Of a stretch of 64,000 nt of DNA, positions 11,378 to 21,433 are shown in pieces. The translations under genes were made by a program, and so were the position numbers. The stretch covers positions 5,166,001-5,230,000 of the forward strand of contig NC_070568.1 in the NCBI RefSeq assembly GCF_026914185.1. Direction: 5' to 3'. Position 1 is the stretch's first letter. The number at the start of each line of letters is the position of its first letter. The notes beneath the pieces were generated by a model. The model did no database searches and was not told where the DNA came from. It saw only the letters and a program-made list of their open reading frames with translations. Origin of the DNA: Puccinia triticina. Its lineage: Eukaryota; Basidiomycota; Pucciniomycetes; Pucciniales; Pucciniaceae.

Positions 11378-12050
11378 TATTTCACATTCTTTTGAATATG
11401 TAATTAACCTTATTTCACACTGATTACATATTTGTATATACAGAGAGAGATAATCTTATCTCTCTATGTATTTATCCTGATTAAGTGCAATGTATGTACA
11501 AATGGGGAGATTACAACCCATTTATGTAAATCCCCTTCTGAATTCTGTGATCACTCCTCTCCTTGGAGATAAGGATCCCTCAGGTCCTTGACTTGAAGGA
11601 GGGAACTGATCCCTGTAATATAAAAGGGGAGGTCTCTCACCTGTAGAGATTCCTCCCCCAAGATTATTACACATAAAAAACCCGCCAACCTTACTACAAT
11701 CAATAGTGAGTGGGATTTACAATAATCAACTCACCTTATTTCTCTCTTACAGCCTTCCTTGACTTCAACTCGTGTATTTTCTAGTTACAGGTGATTGTTA
11801 TCACACCTGTAACTTAGAAAATAACCTTTCTTTGTCCTAAGCTACAGCACCTGGCTTGAGTCATTGCCGCGTCCCCTTACCTTTGTAAAGGAGCTGGCCC
11901 CTCCGCTACTCAGCGTTGAGGTGTGGTTTTATTCCCATTGGCCTGAAAAGTTTATAGTGTGGCATCTTTCCGCTGGCCGCTATCTTAGCCGCTACAGCTT
12001 GAACTCTAAACCCTATCAACTCCAAGTCACACAAGAGACCGGAGCTGACA
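11378..12050 (+). repeat. LTR-like repeat, copy A
   Basis: It matches 27331-28741 along its length once an insertion there is removed. Shared landmarks are the CAGAGAGAGATAATCTTATC hairpin, a TATAAAAGGGG promoter-like box, a CACAGGTG/CACACCTG hairpin, and the end GAGCTGACA. The CTGACA end and promoter look like an LTR. No clear TG start or duplication was found, so the left boundary is only where homology begins. Confidence 0.65.
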
Positions 12051-12650
12051 GAAGTTATACTATGGAAAATAGCTACCTTGGGTGTTATTAGATTGCGCGC
12101 GACCTACGCAACGGACTTGCCGCAGCACGCGACCTGCTACATGGATACAGATCAGCGCCTGGAGACAGGACAACTGCAAAATCAACAAATTCCCTACAAT
12201 ACATAAATATTCCTCCATCTCCTCCATCAGAAAGAAGGATTAAGGAAGAGAGAGAAGTACTCATAGAAAATACTTACATATTTAGCACAAACAAAATCAA
12301 CAAGCTTATGGACCCAAAGGGGCATAAAATACCCTCCTACCTCATATAAAATCCATCGCCTGGATAACCATTTCATCAGACATCTCTTCCTCATTCCTCT
12401 ATGAAATCCTTTCATCTCGTCTTCCAGATAAAACTTCCTCTTTTATATCCATTTTAGAATATCAAAATCAGTCAGATTAAGCATCAGAAGAGACATCACC
12501 CTACCTCATTACAAATATGTAGAACTTCAGCAAATCAATTCATCCTCAACTTTTCATCCTTCGTCTACTTCTTCCATCTGAAATACTTCATCCAACATAT
12601 TTCCCTCTTCTGATTAGGCTTTTCCTGGATTTTCTCTCCTCATCAATTCC
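12051..12650. other. No gene recognised
   Basis: AT- and pyrimidine-rich sequence with short frames only. Confidence 0.5.
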
Positions 12651-13853
12651 AAACATATCATTCTTCATCTCACTGGATCTTTTCCCATGTCAGTTCCCCT
12701 TTTCCTATAGTTTTTTTGTTTTCTTTTAAGAACACTAGGACCTGGACTTATCAAATATTGGAAACCTCAGCAAATCAGCCACTATTGGTCACCATATCAC
12801 TTTTTCTTTCCCATCACAAATTCATCATTTCACATCATTCAGACATCAACATCACCTTCAATTTCTATTCCCTGAATCTGGACCCCTCATTCTTCCCTTG
12901 GATCAGTCATCAGTTTCTTTCAGAAATAGTTATATGGCCATACTGGATCTTCTGGAGTTCTAGGACAGTTGCTAGATATACCCTTCCTCTTATCTCATGA
13001 TTTAGACTTCCCACCACTCTGGACCATCATTAGCTTCACTGGCATTTTTAAAGAGACCTTCACTTACTTCTATTCTAAAGCTGAACCCCCATCCTCTCAG
13101 ATTCCTAGAGTTATAGTTTACTATCTAGGTCTTTTTCCATCATCCCATATTCCTAGAGTGATAGTTTACCATCTAGGTTATGTCCATCATCCCATTTTCC
13201 TAGATTTATAGTTTACTATCTAGGCTTGTTGTTGTTGTTTACCCGCCATATTTCTATACTGTTTTGAGTATAGCAAGGGTCTTCTCATTTAGCTTCCATC
13301 ATTTATAGTAGCCTCTAGTGTGTTACTGGTGATATTGTTATACCATTCTCTCAGCTTTAGTTTTTAGAAATAGTTTAGTATCAATATTAGTAATAGTGGA
13401 TCTTCTAGATATATATAGTGTTAAGATTTTTCATATCATAGTTTATTAGTTAGTTCTATCAACCTTCTGGACCTGGACTTTGGACTTCTCTTTGGACATT
13501 GGACCCCTTGGATTGGATCATCAGGACTTCTTCTTTTGGACTTGGACCCTTGATAGTATACCTGGATTCCATTTTCCCTTGTTTGCGTTTGAATAATAGG
13601 CCTCCTTGGTTGGATACTCAGTTCCCTGTTTGGATTTGGACCTCCTGGACTTGGCATCTTTGGTTGGATGGTTCTTCCCTCCTTGGATTGGCTCAACTCC
13701 TCAATTTTCCTTCTTATTTTTTTCCTTTAAATCTTACTTCTTTTTTCCTTCTTCAATTTACTTTCCTTCCATTAATTTCCTTACTTTACTTCATCTTAAA
13801 TTTCCCTTTTTTCCTCTGATGTCTGGGGACAGACATTTACTTGGGGGGGGGGA
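12650..13853 (+). other. 3' internal remnant of a Gypsy-1-family element
   Basis: Pyrimidine-rich sequence with repeated CTTGGACCT/TTGGACTTC motifs. It ends in GTCTGGGGACAGACA and a G-rich polypurine tract directly before an LTR. The same succession precedes the 3' LTR of Gypsy-1 at about 41690-42071, so this is the 3' end of a second, truncated copy. Confidence 0.65.
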
Positions 13854-14475
13854 TGTGGTAACCCTGTTCCCACTCATACCACCATTCTCATATCATACAT
13901 ATCCTTCACATATTCATCATTATTATTCCAGATTCAGATTCTACACCTCATTTTACCCCTAGTCACTCACTCATACCACCCTGATATTTCCTTTGGATCA
14001 GAAGTTATTAGCATACACAGTTTCATTGGTATTTTCCTGCTTCTTACATTTCATCTACATTACATATTACAGTCATCATCACCATAGCTACATATATTAC
14101 ACATTACATAGTGCTCATCATTACTTCACTTCATTATTACATTACATAGTGCTCATCATTACTTCACTTCATCATTACATTACATAGTGCTCATCATTAC
14201 TTCACTTCATCATTACATTTCATCATTGCTCATCTTCAGACCTTTTTACATTGTGCTCATCATGCTTTCCCCCTTGTTGTATTTCCTCACATATATACTC
14301 CCCTCTAGATGTTGTATCCCCACATGCACTTTCTACCCCATACACCCTGTATGACCTTTTCACCACACCATTAGATACACCTTCATCAGTACACATTTTA
14401 CCACACCATTAGATAACATTGCCATTCATACATCTTATACACTTTCATACATACCAGAAATATACTATTCATCTA

Positions 14476-16626
14476 CAGAAAACTGTCCGGATTTTTACTC
14501 ACGGGTGTCCTGTTTGGAAACCCGGGTGAATCCCGGACAGTAAATTGAAAAAAACGGTCAAGAACCGTTAAGAGCGATCCAAAAGGTTTTCGTCAACACG
14601 GCCTGCTGTGTTGAGAATCCTGTCCAGTTTTTGCCCAAAGCAGTCATGAGCCAGCTGAGGGTCTGAGTTTTCCTCACCCTCAAAGTACATCACCTTGGTC
14701 AAGGAAAACAAGACAACCGATTTTTTTGGATCCCATGAGTAGTTGAATTATCGCCGAGTAAGTGCTCAGGTGTCTGAATCTGGTCTACATAACCATGCAG
14801 CTCACACCTGTTGCTTTCCAAAAGCATGCCGAGCTCCAAATCGGGATCTACTGGGCACGATCCACCCAATTCTGGACCAGATGATGGTGAAGCTGGACCG
14901 TCGATTTCAAACGATGCTGCCATGGCATCTGAGCTTGCGAAACACGATGCGGAAGCGAAGCGCTTGCAAGCCGAGATTGAGTTACACTCGTCGGCAATTC
15001 AGGAGGCCCATCGCAAGATGCTTTCCAGCCAGTCGCTCAGCAAGGCTTATCAGAACCTTGAAAAGAATAAGAAGAAGCAGAAAACTGCCAAATCTCGCTC
15101 TAGTCACCAGAGAAGGCCCCACCAGCCAATTAGTGGAGACATCCGTAACCTTGTGGAACGCTCAATCTTTGATCAAAACAAGAAACAAACTGAGGTCGCC
15201 AAAGACTTTCAAATTTCCGACCGGCAAGTTCGTCGAATAGTCAGCAATGCACGAGAGGGGAAACCCGACGCTTCACTGAATCGCCGTGGGCCTAAGTCCA
15301 AGATCACCAGTGATATCTTGGTTTCCATTCTTCTTCACCTGGAAGAAGACCCAAAATCGACTCTTTCCGACCTCGCGAAATTAGTGAAGGATGAATTTGA
15401 TGTACAAATATCCACTCCTGCGATTCACATAACACTTAAGTCAGTCAATGTAACCTGGAAGACGGTTACACCAGTCCCTCGGAAGTGGAATGAGGCAGCC
15501 TTCCTCCAACAACGACACGACTTTGTTCTCAGACGTGCGACTGATGTTGGACGGGAGATTGTATATGTTGATGAATCTGGTTTCAACTCGGAAACTCAAG
15601 CATCTCGTGGCTATGCACTCTCAGGTAGGTTTTTCCACGTCTGAAAAATTTTTATTGCTTGCTTGAAATGAAAGCAATCGATTAACTTTTTGATATGTAA
15701 TGTAGGTCAAGCTGCCCAGATCAAGACTAACGCTCGCGGTAGCATGATCAATCTGGTGGGTGCAATGTCAACTAGCGGCTTTCCGTACTACGAATTGTTG
15801 AATGAAGATGGCAAAAAAAAGCAAGGGACAATGGCAAACGACATTTGTAATTTCCTACTCAGACTGCGAGACCACTGCGCATCTGGGACGCTTGTAATAA
15901 TGGACAACGCTAGGATTCATGGTGGTGATGACTTTCAACAGGTTGCCAATCTTCTCAAAGAAAGCAAAAAAAAAAATCGAATTCGAATTCTTACCAAAAT
16001 ACTCGCCAATGCTCAACCCAATTGAACTTACTTTCAACATTATCAAGACTCACGTCAAACACAAAGATATCCGATCCCGCCATGAGCTTGCAGCAGCAAT
16101 TCGTGAAGCTATCAATGAAAAAATGACCTCTGAAATCTGTCAAAATTGCTTTGTTCACTGCCAGAAATTCTATAAGGCATGTAGTGAGATGCAACCTATG
16201 GATGGGAACATCATAAAAGACCCAGAAAATTATTTCCAAGCATTGTAGATTATTAGTTTTTGTTTTTAAATGTGCTTCAGTATGTACCCAAAAACTGCAA
16301 AAGACAGCTATGCATAGCCTTTACACCATTTAACAATTTTTTTAGATAGCTTACCTTGACCATGACAAGTATTAACTAATGTTAAAAAAATAATTTCGAA
16401 ACTAAACCTTCCTGAAAATGTGGACAAGTTCTGGTTAATTTGAGGACAAAAAAAATCAAGATCAGGACAAGAATTTTTGAAAAAGAGACCAACTTTTTTG
16501 AATCATGGGACAGAAATAATACAAAACAGGACAAGAATAGTAAAAGAGAGGAATTCAATTTTGAAAATGTGGACATGAATTTGGAATAACCAGACAGCTG
16601 AAATGATAATATAGGACAGTTTTCTG
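14476..16626 (+). mobile_element. Tc1/mariner-superfamily transposon, 2.15 kb
   Basis: Both ends read CAGAAAACTGTCC as inverted repeats and are flanked by TA (14474-14475, 16627-16628). The interior holds one transposase gene with an intron. Subterminal sequence on the right contains many GGACA motifs, possible transposase binding sites. It is inserted in the LTR at 13854-17340. Confidence 0.9.
14826..16248 (+). pseudogene. Tc1/mariner-like DDE transposase, one frameshift
   Basis: Exon 1 is 14826-15624, the intron is 15625-15705 (GTAGGT to TGTAG), and exon 2 runs to 16248. The order is a charged N-terminus, a helix-turn-helix (TEVAKDFQISDRQVRRIV), and a DDE core. Candidate catalytic residues lie in IVYVDESGFN, VIMDNARIHGG and YSPMLNPIELTF. 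The enzyme would cut and rejoin TIR ends at TA. An A11 run at 15966-15976 puts the second and third catalytic blocks in different frames; ten A would restore a single frame. The rest of the gene looks undamaged, so this is a recent lesion, a slippage site or a sequencing error. Confidence 0.85.
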
Positions 16627-16882
16627 TAGATGCATAGTATCCCCCTGCATATATCATTCACATTTGCACATCACCTTTCATCTTTTCCCCCTCTACTCCT
16701 CCTCTCCTTCTCATACCCTACAGGTAGAAGTAGTCAGCTCATAGTATTAGTCATTCTAAGATTATAGTAGAAAAGCCACACCTTTCTTCTTTTTTTCTTA
16801 GTGTTGCACTCTTCCCCAGCAGTATTAGTCAGGAAGGCAGCTCTTATATCAGCATCCTTTTCATAGCTTACATTAGTACTAG

Positions 16883-17279
16883 CAACAATGGGAAGTTACG
16901 CTATCTGTAACAAAAAGTAACGGATAATTTAACTGAATTAGTGCCGTTATTGTTGCGCTAACGGCAGCATTGTTTTAGTTACGTTATTTTTTGATTTTTT
17001 TTTCTGTTTTATTAGACCCGTTACGTTATCCCCCGCAATCTGAGGAGGATAACGTGGTTTTTTGCCAATTTTACGGTGCTTTTACGCCAGATAACGCAGT
17101 TAGCGCGTTATCGGCGTTATTTTTTGCGGCATCAAGGCGGAAAGTCCCCTCCGTTACGTTATCCAAACAAGCGCAGGAACATTTCACCAGATAACAATAA
17201 AGCATTATCTGGTAACGGTGGGAAGTTATGTTACAAAAATCCCGCTGGATAATGTAACGTAAGTAACTTCCCATGGTTG
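16883..17279. mobile_element. MITE, 397 bp, hAT-like
   Basis: Ends are CAAC(A/C)ATGGGAAGTTAC in inverted orientation, flanked by GTACTAG (16876-16882, 17280-17286). The interior is full of CGTTA and GTTATC motifs, probable subterminal repeats. The 7-bp duplication (8 bp with one mismatch) suggests hAT. It lies in the degenerate Gypsy-1-family LTR. Confidence 0.75.
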
Positions 17280-17669
17280 GTACTAGTATAGTTATACATT
17301 TCCCTTCCCAGCTCTATTCTCCCATTTGAGTAGTTTCACACTGTTGAACTTCAATGATCTTTTGAAAAATTGAAGAATGTGCAAGTTTTGAAAATGAGGG
17401 TCCACTGGTTTGGGACTCCAGGAAACAGTTTTCTGGCTACAAGACAGTTGAGTGGCTCAAATTATTCCCAAGGACAGTACTTACAATTCTGTTGACTCAA
17501 TTTTACTTTATCTTCTTTTCCTTTTTGTTAAGCAGATACTTTCTGCTCATGCTTGAATTGAGAGATAACACATAAGCCTCTCCTACGGAAAGCGCTCCGC
17601 AAGGGTCCCCCGGACCTCCGTTCGAGTAGTTTTGTTAAGCTAGCCCTTTCCCGGTGTTATTTTGTTACT

Positions 17670-17932
17670 GGAGGACTTCCCATGCGATCTGGGACCCCCG
17701 CAGATGCCGGTTTACACCCAAAGAGTCTAGATTTTTGCAGGGAAATCTGGCTTTTTGGGATCTAGATAACTTCTGGGAGGCCCGCAGATCTTGACGGGTC
17801 TTCCAGTGCAATCTGGAACCCCCGCAGATGCCGGTTTAGACCCGAAAAGTCTAGATTTTCGCAGGGGAAAATCTGGCTTTTGGGCTCTAGATAACTTCTG
17901 ACAGGCCTGCAGATCTTGATGGGAAGTCATCC
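17670..17932. mobile_element. GGAGGACTTCC MITE, copy 1
   Basis: TIRs are GGAGGACTTCCCAT and, inverted, GGATGACTTCCCAT, with flanking ACT (17667-17669, 17933-17935). The interior is a tandem duplication of about 121 bp containing TCTAGATTTT and CCCGCAGATGCCGGTTT. Same family as 21004-21172 and 49654-49792. Confidence 0.75.
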
Positions 17933-18293
17933 ACTACTTGCCTAAATACTTGCCCAAATGATCATTATAACAAAATCATCCTCCCAAATTCTCTACACAA
18001 TTCCAGGGTAGGTGATCTGTCTGCATACTACTTTGCCTAAATCATCATTGTAACCAGATGTTACTCAATTTGAGAATATATCCTATGTCTCTGGATGGGG
18101 TGTATTGCTTCCCCTACATTTATTGATTGCTGAAGCGGAAGCCTTGCCTTGTGTGCAGGTCGCCTCAAGGATGATGCCAACGTTGCTTGATTAATTTTTC
18201 ATCATTACCTCAGAAACATCGGACATTTGTTGTTTGAGCGCAGATTGACTAGTTGAATATGTATGTAGCACACGGCGGAGCCCCGCTGAAACC

Positions 18294-18469
18294 CTAACTT
18301 GGCTAATTTCCCTCCTCGGGGGAGTGCAGCGACCTCCGAAGGAGGGACTTACGTGCTAAGTCGACTCCGTGGCCTGAGAGAGGGGCGACATAGCGCATAA
18401 GTCCCTCCTTCGGAGGGTCCCTGCGGGACGGCGTCCCCCTCCACATAAAGAGGGACTTAGTTAAGTTAG
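18294..18469. mobile_element. Small TIR element with 9-bp duplication (MULE-like)
   Basis: Ends CTAACTTGGCTAA and, inverted, CTAACTTAACTAA. The nonamer GCTGAAACC flanks it (18285-18293, 18470-18478), a length typical of Mutator-like elements. The interior has CCTCCGAAGGAGGGACTTA-type hairpins. Confidence 0.65.
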
Positions 18470-18478
18470 GCTGAAACC

Positions 18479-19290
18479 CTAGTTTCAGGCGAAAGCTTTT
18501 GGAAGACCTGAATCTCTAAATTCAGTTTGGGGACATTAGTCCCAAGTCCCTCCTTCGGAGCGCTTCGCGCCAGCCCAGGTTGTACCAGGGCCCTCCGAAG
18601 TGGGGGACTTGTGTTAAGTTAGGGCCAAGACCCTCTACTTGTTCAGCATATCTAACGCGTTCTTTTTCCACCCCTTCATATTGTAACAGGTAGTGGTCCA
18701 ACGGTAAATATCCCTGTAACGGTAAATGTCCCTGTACTTGGCGGCTTGTGCAGGGGGGTGAAGTGGCCGCGTAAACTCGGCGATATCAATCAAAACACCA
18801 TACGCTACGAATCCCAAGACTGCCATGGAGTTGAGAAGAGTTGAGCACGTGTGGTTTGGTTTGACACCACAACCAGGTCCAATCGGTTCTGGCCCACGGC
18901 ATGCTTATCGCGCCGGAGTGTCATGGGATCCCGTGGTACCCGCCCATACAGCAAGGAAGTTTGAGTCAGTCGAACCACGCAGCCCCTCGGCAGGTTAAAC
19001 CGTGTCCCGTCCTTTGTGTGTCCCGTCCTTCATGTGTCCCGTCCTTCATGTATGGGATCGGAGAGGGTCATATCTGGGCGGGACTCGGGTCGTCCTTTCC
19101 TTAACATAAATATTTTGTCCGACCGTCAAAACATGAACTTGCCCGTGCAAGGATGCCGTGGGCCTGTTCGAACCGTTTGGCTACGGTTTCAAACACAAAC
19201 ACAGTCACGTTTTTTCACAACTTCAAGAATATTGGAATTCGAAGTGTATGATGTTTTGATTTTGCGCCCATAACCCACACCCCATCCCCC
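18479..19290. other. No gene; hairpin repeats upstream of the 19378 gene
   Basis: It holds further CCCTCCGAAG/CTTCGGAGGG hairpin arms related to the element at 18294. From about 18900 comes upstream sequence of the 19378 gene, with three tandem copies of TGTCCCGTCCTTC-like motif near 19008-19050. Confidence 0.5.
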
Positions 19291-19300
19291 GGTTTAGGCC

Positions 19301-19307
19301 TATAAAA
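19301..19307 (+). promoter_or_regulatory. TATA box of the 19378 gene
   Basis: TATAAAA lies 77 nt upstream of the ATG at 19378, a normal spacing for a short-leader fungal gene. Confidence 0.6.
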
Positions 19308-19377
19308 TCACGCTCGGGCCAGCTGGAAACGCCAACCATCCCACAAGCAGCACACCACTGAAGAATACCATAGCAAG

Positions 19378-19929
19378 ATGCTGAGAAAATACCCTCTTCA
19401 ATTTGTATTGGCGGCACTGACCGTAATGGCTTTCATGGCCATGGAGTGCGTCTCGACAAACGATATTATTGCAACCATCGAGGGGAAAACTTTAGTCTTG
19501 AAGGGGGGCGGTCAGCCGGGCACAGGCGTTTTTGTACCGGGTCCCCAGAATTGGCGAGGAGGTTCTATCCGCGTGAGACCCGATAGAAAAGACAACTACG
19601 TTGCCCGCGCGGTTCATCAGGGTACAGGATCGAACCCCCGCGGCATTGACAAAGGTATTTATCGCTTGATTATAATTTAACTGTAGAGGGTTTAGGCTCA
19701 TTACGGGCAAGTAAACAAGCCCGGCCACTTATGTCTAATGTCATTTTTTTTATCAGTCAAACAGGAGGAGATCAACTGGCCTGCGGATTTGGATCGTAAA
19801 GACAAAGAAATACTAGATGAACATAACTCAGCTCACCATTCGCGTCCGAAGTCAACAGATGGATCCACAGAGGAAGACCTCGAACGTTTTTTGCCCAAAG
19901 GCCTGATTAGTATCTTAAATTCCACCTAG
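19378..19929 (+). CDS. Small candidate secreted protein, 149 aa
   Basis: Exons are 19378-19654 and 19757-19929. The 102-nt intron runs GTATTT to TATCAG and preserves the frame. The N-terminus MLRKYPLQFVLAALTVMAFM has a basic start followed by a hydrophobic core, and cleavage is likely near residues 20-27, so the product should enter the secretory pathway. The mature part is hydrophilic, glycine-rich then acidic (RKDKEILDEHNSAHH), with no cysteine after the signal region. I recognise no domain. Small, lineage-specific secreted proteins of this kind are candidate effectors in plant-pathogenic fungi; that role is inference. The TATA box and intact splice sites support expression. Confidence 0.7.
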
Positions 19930-20118
19930 TCCTCTTTTTCTCGTAGCTCCTAATCTGATAGATATTTCTGATTTGATGGTTGAATGATTTGGAAGATGTA
20001 TCATCTTTCATATTTACTTTCCATAATCTCCTACACCACGGGTGCAAAAAAACATTTTGAGAACCAATTTGAATGGTTTCAAAATATTTCCAATACACTC
20101 AGTCCTGGACTCCCTGAG

Positions 20119-20551
20119 TAGGGTTGACGGCGCCACCCCTAGGTGCGCGCCGATGTGCGGGCGCCTCGCACCCGCGCACCGGGCGCGCATCTTTGGGCAA
20201 AAATGAGGGGTGTGCGCGCGTCCCACATCTGCATGAGATCGGGGGGCCCGAGAAGCATTCTTGAACTATTTTTGGGGTTTCCTCGGGGCTACCCGCGGGG
20301 ATATCTCCACGCGTGAGGTCAGGACCTGCCGGCTGCGGCGGTTTTTGTGGGGGACCCCGCGGGGATACCCTAGCCAGGAAGAAAAATAAACTCCACAGTT
20401 CCAAAATACCAAATAAAATCATTGATATGCATAAAATCCTCAGCCTCGCCTGGGCGCGCCGCCCTTGCGCCAGCCAAAGGCGCGCCCCTTGAGGGGGTCT
20501 TCTAGGCGCCCATTGGCGCGCACTTTCTCAAATGTGGCGCCCTCAACCCTA
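20119..20551. mobile_element. GC-rich MITE, hAT-like
   Basis: TIRs TAGGGTTGA(C/G)GGCGCCAC are flanked by a perfect octamer TCCCTGAG (20111-20118, 20552-20559). The interior is rich in GGCGCGCC-type palindromes. The 8-bp duplication and TAGGG end fit hAT. Confidence 0.85.
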
Positions 20552-20577
20552 TCCCTGAGGAACAAGTCGGACTAACC

Positions 20578-21000
20578 ATTTTCAGATATTTTTAATATAT
20601 TCTCCAAACCGCCTGATCAGGTGGTTCTGAAAATATCTGAAAAACAATTCTGGTTGAAGCAATATTCTTGAAACCACTTCAAATGGTTTTCAAAACCAAT
20701 TTGGTTAGCTGATAAGTGTTGAAAACCAATTCGGTGGGCCAAACAGTTTTGAAAAGCCAAATTGGTTGACCAAAAATTTGTAGAAACCATTCTAGTTGGC
20801 AATTTGGTTTGAAAAATCAAGATTGGTCAGCCAAATGGTTCCTGAAACCATTTTGGTTGGCCAATCTGTGTGGATAACCAACATTGGTGAGCCAAATGGT
20901 TTCAATAACCATATTTTGTTTTCCAAAAACATTCCCGGGCCATCATTGGTTCCAGGAAACATTTCCGCACACCAAAATATGGCAATCAAAAAGTTAGGAG
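20578..21000. repeat. Degenerate short palindromic repeats
   Basis: It begins with an inverted pair TCAGATATTTT/GAAAATATCTGA (about 20583 and 20628). Then come about ten degenerate units of the type TTGAAAACCAATTTGGTTGG. No coding frame survives. Confidence 0.6.
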
Positions 21001-21003
21001 AAT

Positions 21004-21172
21004 GGAGGCCTTCCCGTTGACTTTGAATAAATCTGGAATTCCAGATTTTGCAGGGGAATCTGGAATCTGGAACTCTGGATAAATTCAGGGAGATTCTGGG
21101 ACCAAGATTTCACTGTGAAATCTGGAATCTGTTGGCTCAGATCTGGATTTCCAGATTGACAGGAAGTCCTAC
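21004..21172. mobile_element. GGAGGACTTCC MITE, copy 2
   Basis: TIRs GGAGGCCTTCCCGTTGA and, inverted, GTAGGACTTCCTGTCAA are flanked by AAT (21001-21003, 21173-21175). Interior CCAGATT/AATCTGG motifs recur. Confidence 0.7.
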
Positions 21173-21256
21173 AATCCTTCCATTACAACCTGGTCCCAGG
21201 GAAAATAAGAAAAGAGGTTATGGAACTACAAGAAATAAAAACTTAAAAAACAATTA

Positions 21257-21433
21257 TGGTGTTCAAAGTTGGTTTGCATAATTTTATGCATGCATAAATC
21301 ATAAAATCATAAAATCTTTTTTGCAGGGGATATGACTGTCTGATTATGTAATACAAAATTTCCTCACCAAAATATTCTTATGATTTTATGATTTATGCAT
21401 GCATAAAATTATGCAAACCAACTTGGAACACCA
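21257..21433. mobile_element. MITE with TA target site
   Basis: Inverted repeats of about 55 bp start TGGTGTTC and include TTTGCATAATTTTATGCATG. TA flanks both sides (21255-21256, 21434-21435). Stowaway-type Tc1/mariner MITE. Confidence 0.85.

Larger units (their letters stand above)
13854..17340 (+). mobile_element. Degenerate Gypsy-1-family 3' LTR with two insertions
   Basis: It starts TGTGGTAACCCTGTTCC and ends AGTTTCACA, like the Gypsy-1 LTRs at 31913 and 42072. Removing the mariner element (14476-16626 plus TA) and the MITE (16883-17279 plus 7 bp) leaves about 930 bp, against 942 and 945 bp for the Gypsy-1 LTRs. Divergence from those LTRs is visible throughout, so this is an older copy. 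Confidence 0.8.

Noticed and set aside
10951..11423. Long frames on both strands through the G-rich segment
   Set aside because: They encode only glycine- or proline-rich runs forced by G homopolymers and overlap each other; no motif, start context or splice logic.
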